Source: Cenococcum geophilum 1.58
Taxonomy: Eukaryota; Ascomycota; Dothideomycetes; Gloniales; Gloniaceae
Direction: 5' to 3'
Length of the DNA stretch: 64,000 bases
Assembly: GCA_001692895.1 (NCBI GenBank)
Contig: KV748196.1
Location: 1,178,001 to 1,242,000 of the forward strand
The position numbers were made by a program, and so were the translations under genes. Below, piece by piece: positions 10,260 to 18,840 of this stretch (positions are counted from its first letter, which is position 1; the number at the start of each line of letters is the position of its first letter). The notes below the pieces were generated by a model. It saw only the letters and a program-made list of their open reading frames with translations. It ran no database searches and was not told where the DNA came from.

Positions 10260-11428
10260 CTAATGTCGTGAGGAATGGCGTGTGTTTCTCGTTCGCCGAT
10301 CTGAGCTTGCGCTACCTAAAAGAAGGTTAGTTATGCTGGTATTCAAGCACTGCGTTCAGCAGAAGACCTACTTGTGCTTGTGTAATCGCTATACGAATAA
10401 CTCGATACAGTATTGCTCTTCTCATCATGGCGTCGATCGTGCCGCCTCTTCAAGCCAAGAGCAATAGCCAGTCCGCCTAACAATGCTCCAATTCCCAACG
10501 CGTTGCCGAATCTGCCGCCTGTTCTTGCAGGTGAAGCTGGCCGTGACGGGCGGTTTCCGTACCAGCGACGTCCACCAGTTCCGCTGCTGTGGTGGTGCTC
10601 TTCGATATATGTCTCCTCGTGCACGCGTCTTCTGTTCCTGCCGAGGCCAAAGATGGCCAAGACAGTATCGAATATAGCTCTAGCACAGCAGAAGAGACAA
10701 AGGAGAGTGAGCAGAAGGATTCCGGCTAACACTCCGATGACAATTCCGGCAATTGCTCCGCCACTGAGGCCGTTACCGCCAGTTTGTTGAGAAGATGTGA
10801 TCGTAGCATTGGCGCCGGTCGCGATGGGAGTCTGGAAGGGAACGGTCGTCGTTGGGGTGCCAGTGGCTGTGACCACTATCAGCGTAGAGCTCGTGGGACG
10901 TAAGGGTGCGGATGGGGCGAGTGTACTGTAATATACTCCTCCTGAACTCCCTCCTCCTGCATACGCGCATGTCCCGGACGTCAAGCAGTAGTATCCGCTG
11001 TCACAGCAGATGCTGCCGCAAGGCGACTGGTTGTACTGAGAGCAGCTTGCCGCAGTTGGAGTGGCTGCGACTGATACTCCGACATACGAGCTATAGACAG
11101 CTGTCCGAGTAACGTAATTGGTTTCAACCCATGTGGAGGTGTAGTATACCCAGCCGCCAGCGTTTGCAGTTGCTGCAGCAGTCACTGGTCCGCCGCACTG
11201 GGCTTGGTTGTGCGAGTCTGTGTAGCACGATTGACCTACGGCACAGCAAAGCTGACCGTAGTAACCACAGGGGTTTGCGCACCGCGCTTCGAGGTGCTCC
11301 GACTCTGTGCTGTTCTGTAGGTCGCTGAACGCTTCGATTGGGTACGGCTTTGCGACGGAGAGTGATGCAAACGAAAGGAGAAGCGCAGCGGACGTTAAAA
11401 GAGTGGAAGGAGCTTCGAGGAACCTCAT
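10260..11428 (-). CDS. Secreted Cys-rich single-pass membrane protein, two exons, 370 aa
   Basis: Exon 1 is 11428-10372 and exon 2 is 10315-10260, joined across a 56-nt intron (10316-10371) with donor GTAGGT, branch point ATAACTAAC and acceptor TTTTAG. The sum, 1113 nt, is in frame and gives a basic C-terminus DRRTRNTRHSSRH instead of the short unspliced tail. Residues 1-26 form a clear signal peptide. Two Cys clusters follow, about 50-78 (CANPCGYYGQLCC...) and 129-154 (CSQYNQSPCGSICC...), each knottin- or chitin-binding-like in spacing. A Ser/Thr/Pro-rich stretch (165-215) comes next, then a Gly-rich membrane helix about 223-249 and a basic cytoplasmic region with a His/Arg-rich part and a second hydrophobic patch (308-326). 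This is the architecture of fungal cell-surface sensor or adhesin-like proteins, but no specific WSC or Mid2 domain can be claimed. Function unknown. Confidence 0.82.
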
Positions 11429-12632
11429 GCTGGCCGTTGGAGGTCGTCAATTGGCCCAAGAGAGGGGTAAATAGTGTGCGAAGAGACTCGTAGGAGGATA
11501 TTCTTATCGGTGTTCGGGAGATATATCGTGGTTGTTGATGCGGGGTGGATTCGGTTCGGTTCTGCAGCTTCCTGCCTCGACAGCTTTACAAGCAATTCAA
11601 GGGTTGAGAGCAAAGTCAGTTCTGAACGAGCGAAATAGAGTAGGAGATATGCACGAGGAATGTAGGTAGGAGAGGGAAGGATATGCAAAATGTGTAGGAG
11701 GCTGGGAGTACTAGCCACTCTTTCCAGCAGAACCCAACCACCCAATCCCTATTACCAAACGGCTTTGGCGCTTGATGACACTGTCGAGTTGAGGATTCGT
11801 ATCGATGATGCCAATTACAATTCTGTTTCGGAGGAATTCTGAGATGAGAGAAAGGTAAAGATGCTTAGCCCAGTCGCAGCTTCGTGTCAATAACTAAATA
11901 CCAAGGCGTCGCGACGAGCAACCACAACCGAGCGCCTTCAAAGTGCGCACGAAGCATCATCAGCCTCATCTCCACAATCCGCCAATTGTCCAATCGCTTC
12001 TAAAATTCGAATTTATTGCTGATGATTTTCATCGAGAACTAGTCGGCAACTCTTTCGTTTGGCCTGCCGACAACCCCACAGCACATGCATCCCCGACAAT
12101 TCTTAAGCAACCATGTATCCCTTGCACAAATAAGGTACTATATTTTGTGGCCCGTGCACGACAACAAGAACATTAAACGAGTATGGGCAGCCAAATCTTC
12201 CACCCCATATCGACAACAAGGACCGTCGAATACCACTGTACAAGGACAGCCCTTGTTGGCAGGAACACGTCAATCGACTTAGCACCCTTGATCGAGGCTC
12301 TATATATAATCTCCACCAGAAATACAATATTCGTGGCTTCATTCGAAATCTTTGGTTACATGGCAGAACAACTTACCGCCTGCGCGTGCAGCTTATTGAT
12401 TGGTGCGCACGGTGCACATTCTATCTATCTGTGCAAGGGATAATTATGCAAGCGAGCGCTATACTGCAATATACGAGCCTAATTACTAGGATCGTAAGTT
12501 TTATCACTAGTTACAGGCGAGACGCGCATCTAGCAGATGTGAGGACGCCTTCAACACATCTTCCTTACTACACGGCGGAGGAAACCGAAATATAACCATA
12601 TATGAATCACTTAAGATTTTCTTAGTATCTAC
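11429..12632. other. Upstream region of the membrane-protein gene and gene-free stretch
   Basis: The first about 300 bases are the promoter and 5' UTR side of the gene starting at 11428. The rest holds only short, overlapping frames without motifs. Composition is ordinary (CpA and TpG present), so this is not part of the RIP-affected island. Confidence 0.5.
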
Positions 12633-13257
12633 TATCCCTTAACCCGCCGAGTTGCGTCCATCCGTTATCGATAAGGATTTAGCCAATCAGATCAATTGGA
12701 TTAAATTGCCATGCTCAGGGATATGAGACTGGTGATCCACTAAATATCATATAAAACAATCTATATAGCTTATTCCTTAGAGACGAGTCGCCCAATATGA
12801 AGTAGCCAACACTCGTCCTTTCTGCAGAACGGAATCTGATATATTTTACACCTAAAATGCTTCCTTGGCACTCACAGAGGCCTCTTCCACCGTCCGACGG
12901 GTGTAGCTCTGTATAATTGTTCGCCCACTCTACTAGCTTATCTACGATCTTATCCGTGAAGAATTGACCAAATATAGTAAACGGATCGCTTCGATTAAGG
13001 GTAGGAGGTAGATTTGGGGTGCCATGGTCGTCGAAATCGGGCAGCTCCTATGGCTCCGGGGTTGGTTTTTTAGCTACCCGATTTGGTCGAACGTTATATT
13101 GAGTCGGCTGAGCAAAGTCTATATCATTAGAAGTACGATTAGAAGGCATGGCTGATGGTAATGTATTGATCAAATCTATGTAGGCTATACGCGTAGTTTT
13201 GATTCTGGCGTTCCGCACGAACCATCTACCAGATGGACGCCAGCGGGTTAAGGGATA
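12633..13257 (-). mobile_element. 625-bp TIR element with the N-terminal part of a piggyBac-like transposase
   Basis: The ends are inverted: TATCCCTTAACCCGC at 12633 and its complement ending at 13257. The interior on the minus strand has a frame from ATG 13149 to TGA 12715 with one in-frame TAG. It includes a block DPFTIFGQFFTDKIVDKLVE resembling the beginning of DDE_Tnp_1_7 (piggyBac-like) transposases. The catalytic part is missing, so this is a non-autonomous deletion derivative. A shorter relative with the same TATCCCTTA ends and shared interior sequence is at 17253-17555. Flanks do not show a clear TTAA duplication; at most a TA is duplicated, so the superfamily call rests on the partial protein. 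It sits only 47 bp beyond the 3' end of the GMC gene. Confidence 0.6.
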
Positions 13258-13304
13258 TTTTCGTATATCTATTAACTATGCACATCGCTCTGAATCTTCT
13301 TTCA

Positions 13305-15419
13305 TCAAAGTTCGTATTCTGCAATGATGGTGTCAGCAGCCTTTTGGCCTATCAGGTACGCCGTAGTTTGGGTGTGATTGCTACCATGAAAGTTAGCGAC
13401 ACCATTTCTTCAACGAGCCCCGTACGACTTACTTCGGAGTGAGTGGAGAGACACTCATGTCAACCACCCGCAGGCCTTCCATTCCATACACTCGGAAATC
13501 AGGACTAACGCATGCACTAGAATCCTCCGGTTTGCCCATTTTGACGGTTCCATTAGCGTGCAACCCTGTTCTCAGCGCCTCTTTCATGAATTCCTAAAGG
13601 TAATCAGAGCCAAAGTTACTAGAAGTATAGAACAGTGCAGCGTACCTGGATATCCTCGTCGGATGTACTTGCCGGGCCGAGAATGAAACGCTTAAAGTAT
13701 TTCTTCAAATCGCTCTCTTGCACGTAGGTCACTGCCTCACGAATTGTCTCTAGCATTGCCTTTCTGTCAAAAGGATGTTCCATGTACTTCGGATCAATGA
13801 CCGGGGCATCGCGAGGATCAGTAGAGCGCAAAGTAACTTCACCTTGCGATTGCGGGTTCATGAGAAACGCCACAAAGGTCAAGAATGCACTATCCGCAGC
13901 TAGTTGGAACCCTGGTAGAGCCAAGGGCGCATTTCCGAGAATTTCGTATGACGGAACCGTTGGTTTGGAGAGATATTCCTGCAAGTCTTTATCCAAGGCT
14001 TTGAACTCGGCTGAGTCTTCTAAGCGTGGGAGTTTTGGGAATCCTCCAAACAGCGTTGAATTATGGAGTGTGAAAGGGCCTGTCTGATCCTTAAGCCACT
14101 GTTCCTGAGCTTGCGCTATTCCAGCAGTATCGCTTTCGAACGCGTGCTTATCCGTCAAACTTGGATCGACTTCCATAGGCAGGAATACTAGCAAGTGATC
14201 CCGTAAATTCTTACCAACTCCGGGAAGATCGTGTACAACATTAATGTTGTGAGCAGCAAGTTCATCTGCTGGCCCAATACCATTCAGCAGGAGAAGTTTT
14301 GGTGAGTCGAGGGCTCCGGCACTGATGATAACGTCCTTCTTAGACATAGCTACAGATGCAGGGGTAAGCAATATACACTAAAGACATAATTATGAGTGTT
14401 ACCTTGACGACCATCTGCTAATTCCACACCAAGAACCTTTTTGCCGTCTAGTATGAATCGTGAGACGGTCGCATTTGACCAAATTGTAAGGTTGTTGGGT
14501 GCATTCAAAAGATGGGCTGTGGCACTTGTTGTACGTCCATCGCGACCATAAGAGCTTGGGAAGATACCTACGCCAACTGGATCACCAGAATTCAAATCGA
14601 GATTACGTGGTCCCATCTATATACTATTAGCGCAGGATTCAACGAAAGACTCTGCAAGCTTACACCAAACTTATCCATGGCATCCAACGCAACTGCGGTT
14701 CCTTTCTCTAAGACCAGTGGAAGGGAAACATTGACCAAACTATATATATGAGCCTTTTGTAACTTGGTCAAACAATGTCTGTTCTTAGGGGCTTACCCTC
14801 TCTGTCCATGCTCTGAGGGAGATGGATTCGCGTATTGAGAATACGAGCTTGCAGCTGCCATGTCGTAATTCTCAATCTGATGAATCTTTTGTTAGTATTA
14901 CCCCTTCCATCTTTGTTTGTTTTAAAGTACCCGTTTAAACAACTCCTTGGTATTCTCCCACCTCCAACTATCATCTCCCACTAGCTCACCCCATCTATTG
15001 TAGTCTTCTCCTGATCCGTACACGTATACTAGGTATCTTTAGTAATATATGCATCGCTATCTGCGTCTCTTGCCCACATACCCATAAAGTTCAGAACCGA
15101 ACTTCCACCTAAAGCCTTCCCCCTTGGATATTGAATGCTGCGATTATTTAACAAAGGCTGGTTGGTAGTTGAATAGCCGTGATCCAGGTCAGGACGCGTG
15201 AAGGCATTCATAAATCGGTAGAACGGCGGGCGGACGGTTTTCCCTACAGGCTCTCCACCGACCTCGACAAGGAGAACTGACGGGCGAGTAGGAGCATTGG
15301 CAAGGTGGTTTGCGAGGAGGCAGCCTGAAGTTCCACCTAGAGAAATCATTAGATTCTATACCGAATATAACAGAGGTTAACAAACCTCCCGCAATGATGA
15401 AATCAAACTCAGAAGGCAT
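13305..15419 (-). CDS. GMC oxidoreductase (FAD-dependent alcohol/choline dehydrogenase-like), nine exons, 565 aa
   Basis: I place exons at 15419-15386, 15336-15082, 15028-14931, 14876-14797, 14739-14664, 14616-14403, 14349-13646, 13593-13433 and 13380-13305. All introns are 47-57 nt with GT..AG ends, and the total of 1698 nt is in frame with a TGA stop. The protein has the FAD dinucleotide loop GGGTSG at 11-16, ribose-binding Glu36 in LLVEVGG, GMC signature 1 (YPRGKALGGSSVLNFM), signature 2 (SAGALDSPKLLLLNGIGP), and the paired active-site histidines H499 (LHANGTVKMG) and H543 (PNNHTQTTAY). Their spacing of 44 is as expected for the family. There is no signal peptide, so an intracellular oxidase or dehydrogenase is likely; the substrate (choline, aryl alcohol, glucose or other) cannot be told. 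It is the last intact gene before the repeat island. Confidence 0.93.
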
Positions 15420-15587
15420 AATCTATGTAGTGCTCAGCAAGTAGAGTTGGAGATCAACTTCCTTCGTAATCGATGTAAAGGTGTCAAGGTAAAGGTAACT
15501 GAGGCAAGCTTGATGTGCAGTATATAATGTGGTCCACGTTACCTCACTGGCGCCACATCACATTTATCTCTTGCACAGACCTGCGGA

Positions 15588-15678
15588 GGATAAATTATCC
15601 TATCTAGTCAGGCGGATAATAATCCTATCCGAGGATAGCCCGGATATCGGATAATATCCGGATAATATCTGGATAAAG
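15588..15678. repeat. Cluster of short palindromes (GGATAATATCC type)
   Basis: About 170-260 bp upstream of the GMC start codon, the sequence repeats GGATAAT/ATTATCC-like words, including the palindrome CCGGATATCGG and two consecutive GGATAATATC units. It could be a regulatory cluster for the GMC gene or a decayed repeat. GATA words here are preceded by G, so they do not fit the usual HGATAR site well. Confidence 0.5.
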
Positions 15679-15758
15679 CTTGGCATCTGTAAAATTTTAA
15701 CTAAACTGGATAAAGGAGAGCCGATATATGATTTAAAGAAATAGAAATATATTTACTG

Positions 15759-16040
15759 AGGCTCTGCACGAAGCTCTGCACGAAGCTCTGCACGAAGCCC
15801 TGCGTATGGAGACTCTGCACGAAGCTCCGCATGAAGCTCTGCGTATGGAGACTCTGCACGAGGCTCTGTATGAAGCTCTGCATACGGAGGCTCTGCATGA
15901 AGCTCTACGGAGGCTCTGCACGAGGCTCTTTACGGAGGCTCTGCACGACGGCTCTGTGTACGACGGTTTTGCGTACGACGGCTCTACTACGGAGGCTCTA
16001 TATAAAAGCTTTGTGCAGAGCTTCGTGTAGAGCTTTATAT
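15759..16040 (+). repeat. Short array of a 12-bp minisatellite (GAAGCTCTGCAC type)
   Basis: The array consists of imperfect units of GAAGCTCTGCAC / GAGGCTCTGCAC with variants containing TATGGAGACT. It abuts the hairpin MITE at 16049. The same unit forms the much larger array at 47690-49110. Open frames across it result from a 12-bp period, which is a multiple of three, and are not taken as genes. Confidence 0.9.
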
Positions 16041-16048
16041 AATGCTTT

Positions 16049-16236
16049 TATATACGGAGGTAGCGGTCAAAAGTTCCTGGCACCCCCTGCCGTGGTGGTG
16101 TGCGCTAGCCTTTAGTGGCTTAGTGTGGCGTAAGCAGTGTGCGCCAAGCATTTACGCCACACAAAGCCACTAAAGGCTAGCGCACGCCACTACAAGAGGA
16201 GGCCCAGGGACTTTTGACCGCTACCTCCGTATATAT
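16049..16236. mobile_element. Hairpin MITE, about 188 bp
   Basis: The ends are inverted repeats starting TATATACGGAGGTAGCGGTC, complementary over about 30 bp to the right end. A second pair of internal arms (around GTGCGCTAGCCTTTAGTGGC and its complement) leaves only a loop of about 17 nt near 16128-16146. Nearly the whole element folds into one hairpin. It has no coding capacity. The TA-rich ends would fit a TA target duplication but hide the exact border. Confidence 0.88.
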
Positions 16237-16336
16237 ATTTTGTTATTTTTATTTTCAAATAATCAGTTTTCTAGATCCACCTGGCCGTATGTTACCTTGT
16301 TCACATCGAATATGCAATACTGTAGCTTATTATCGA

Positions 16337-16415
16337 ATAGGGTTGGCGCAATGGTAGCGCGTGCCCCTCCTAAATATTAAGGGCAAGGCTACAAGTACAA
16401 GTCTTGTATCGGTCG
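16337..16415 (+). tRNA. tRNA-Arg(CCU)-like sequence, probably a pseudogene or SINE head
   Basis: A box-A-like TGGCGCAATGG with a perfect GCGC/GCGC D stem is followed by an anticodon stem TGCCC/GGGCA. Its 14-nt loop could be a CCT anticodon plus a 7-nt intron. Next come a 5-bp T stem ACAAG/CTTGT with a 7-nt loop and, at 16421-16430, a run of ten T resembling a Pol III terminator. The acceptor stem pairs at only three of seven positions, so a functional tRNA is doubtful. Confidence 0.45.
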
Positions 16416-17252
16416 TGGCCTTTTTTTTTTATTTGCTGGGGGAATATCACATAGGAAATGGGGGGGGTTGGGTTTATAAAATTGCATACTGCTTAATTCT
16501 TTTTGCGCTTATATCTAATATTCTATTGCGGATGGTACTCTTATCCCATGCGCTGTTAAGAAGGTCGTTTAGTAAGCGAACCAACCAGATGATCTAGATT
16601 TGACGTAGTCTTGGCAAAATGATGCTGTATGTTTGATCAATCAATTATAACGCAATATCGTGATAATAAAGCTCGAATTTGATATATATTTATATTCGTC
16701 AGGTTAGACAAGATCGCTATAATATGCAGAGTTATTTAATATACAAGGACCCGATTCCGGGCATTTCTCAACTCCTAACATGGCGTAACCTCTCGATCGC
16801 CATTGCTGGAGCTATCGGAGGTGACGCTTCAGGGCTCTCAACGACCCTGGCTCAGAGTACCAACGACACTCTATTTAGCGGCCTTGCAGTCCTTGACTGG
16901 ACTCACACAAGCAAAACTGTCTCCGATGTTGTCCACAAAGAGCAACTTTGTAACACACTCAGTCCGTACACGCGCGGGCCAGCGGAGTCCGGAGCTCGGC
17001 CAGTGTTGCGGGAGTGTTGAAATACGCCACGTCGCAAAATCTTACACTAGATGAACTTTAGCACTATACGCGTATACTCCATTAAAAAAGAAAATGGAGA
17101 TCTGACTGCCAGTTTTGGAGGGTTCTGTTGCCGTTTTTAGAGGTCGCGTTGCTAAAACTCCCCGCCGCCCTAAGCCTCTTGCTTGCCGGTCTAACGTTAA
17201 GCCTCCCACTTACCTAGCCTGTGCCCCGTTTTACGGGCAGTTTATCCAGAAG
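16416..17252. other. Gene-free stretch with one unrecognised frame (16679-17020 +)
   Basis: Composition is ordinary (CpA/TpG present), so this piece has not been hit by RIP. The 113-codon frame at 16679-17020 has a Ser/Thr/Ala-rich middle (AIAGAIGGDASGLSTTLAQS) but no family I recognise and no signal peptide. It may be a gene fragment or chance. A mixed T-rich/G-rich patch lies at 16420-16470. Confidence 0.4.
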
Positions 17253-17555
17253 TATCCCTTAGCACGTCAATTCGGGTCCAATTGTTATCGATAAGATCCA
17301 GCCAATCAATTGACCTGCATTTAACGCCCGTACTCAGGAATACGAAGCTTTTGATAGAGGCCAAACTCCATAGTATTTTAATATATAAGCTTATTCTTTG
17401 AAGTTGAGTCACTCAATATGAGGTTACTAGCACTTATCCTTTCTGCAGAAATTCTAGCACGATTAGAAGGCATTGCGGTAGGTATTTGTGCGTTTTTGAA
17501 AACGGTGTTCCCGCACGGACCACTTACTCGTTGGACCCTGACGTGCTAAGGGATA
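17253..17555. mobile_element. 303-bp TIR element related to 12633-13257
   Basis: The ends are TATCCCTTAGCACGTCA and its complement. Interior patches match the 625-bp element, for example TTATCGATAAG near the left end and the CTTTCTGCAGAA and CGATTAGAAGGCAT stretches. It is shorter and has no usable frame, so it is a MITE-like derivative of the same family. Confidence 0.75.
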
Positions 17556-17689
17556 ACCCTTCTACGCGCCTGGCGCTAAACCTATATACTCCATAGCTCC
17601 TACCTCTAATCCGTTTAACCTAGGCCCTATTTCTCTTATTCTTTACCCTCCTATCCTTATAAATTATAAATATTATAACTATTAGATAC

Positions 17690-17815
17690 AAAGTGGCTAA
17701 AGTAGCTAAAGTGGCTAAAGTGGCCCCGGGCTAGCGTAAAGAAGTGTACATAAGCAGATCAGCGGATCCAGCTAAAATGACCCGGGGCTAGCCCCGGGCT
17801 AGCTCCTGCCACTTT
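17690..17815. repeat. Short repeat unit with AAAGTGGC...GCCACTTT ends
   Basis: It begins with four 9-bp units of AAAGTGGCT type, contains two GGGCTAGC words plus CCCGGGGCTAGCCCCGGG, and ends GCCACTTT, the inverse of its start. It may be a small foldback element, but the borders are uncertain. Confidence 0.4.
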
Positions 17816-17859
17816 CCCGTTTTCCTGACGTAGCCTACTAAATTAGTAACTTCGTCTAG

Positions 17860-18309
17860 CTAAATATAAGAAATCTAAACACAAAACAACCTGTTAAGAA
17901 GCTTAATTAGAAGAACGCTAGCCCTTATAAGGTTAAGAAGGTTATCTCCTCCCACGCCTACCAATTAAAGCTCCCTAATATGGTTAAAATCCACCCCATA
18001 TTCTATATATCAGTCCTCCACCCTACTACTCCTATATTAAACGCCCTACCCAGATAAATATAAGACCCTCCCCTACCAGTTAAAGTGGATGGTAAGAATG
18101 AGTGCTTTATTAAAAGAATTAATAATATTAAGTATAATAAACAGAAATGCTAATATATATATCTTATAAAATAGAGAGGCTTTACTAAGCCCTTATAGGA
18201 ACCCGTTAACTCTATAGGACTTATATAAGCCGCAGAAAACTTTTATAAACTCCACCTAGAACTACTATAGCCCTATCTTACAGAAGCTTAAGTTTAAAAG
18301 GGGGGTACT
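17860..18309 (+). pseudogene. Gypsy integrase C-terminus with chromodomain (RIP-damaged)
   Basis: One frame, interrupted at Gln/Trp positions, reads the post-integrase region (KLPNMVKIHPIFYISVLHP) and then a chromodomain-like block with YLIK, RGF, EPVNSI and ENFYKLH. A polypurine run AAAAGGGGGGTAC (to 18309) directly precedes an LTR start. This marks the 3' end of a chromovirus-type Ty3/Gypsy element whose upstream pol is missing from the window. Confidence 0.75.
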
Positions 18310-18840
18310 ATTATGGGACACCCCCATAACACCTTATATACGTTTACCTATTTTTACTAACTTAGCAACTAAAGACTAACTATAAGACGGCAATCTAATA
18401 GTAATCTGCGGCAATCTAATAGCAACCTACTACATTCTGCTATATTCTACTAAGTTCTACTAAGTTCTACTAAATCCTACTAAGTTTTACTAGGACTACT
18501 ACCTAAATCCTATTCTGCTTTATATATATATTAACTAAGTAACTAAGTCCACAATATATACCCTTTCTTCCTATTTTNCTACCTTCTTTCCTTATATAAC
18601 GTCTTAACCTCCTTATACAGTTTATATATATAGCTTAATAATATCTACCTTGCTATATATTATCGCCGCTTATACTTTATTACGGCACTAGTAGAAACTA
18701 GTAAATTGTAGCTAATAGATATTGGTAGATTATAGCGGATAGTTATAGATAGTCGTAGATAGTTATAGACAGTTTTATACAGTTCTAAATAGTTGCCGTC
18801 ACGTAACTAGAGGATTGTATATAACGTTAAGCGGCGCCAC
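18310..18840 (+). repeat. LTR-like region following a polypurine tract (right border unresolved)
   Basis: The left edge, just after the polypurine run, reads TATTATGGGACACCCCCATA, consistent with a TGTTATGGG LTR start whose TG was changed to TA by RIP. The right border is not clear; 18840 is an estimate. It may serve as 3' LTR of the fragment to its left and 5' LTR of the gag-protease segment to its right. One N occurs near 18579. Confidence 0.45.

Noticed and set aside
10343-10371. Unspliced C-terminus (stop at 10343) of the Cys-rich membrane protein
   Set aside because: A well-formed 56-nt intron with a TAACTAAC branch point restores a longer basic C-terminus in frame, so the spliced model is preferred.
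12633-13257. TTAA target duplication at the ends of the small piggyBac-like element
   Set aside because: TTAA occurs within TATCCCTTAACCC, but the TATCCC outside it is also inverted at the other end and present in the second copy, so it belongs to the element.
13782-14087. 101-codon + strand frame
   Set aside because: Antisense to exon 7 of the GMC oxidoreductase.
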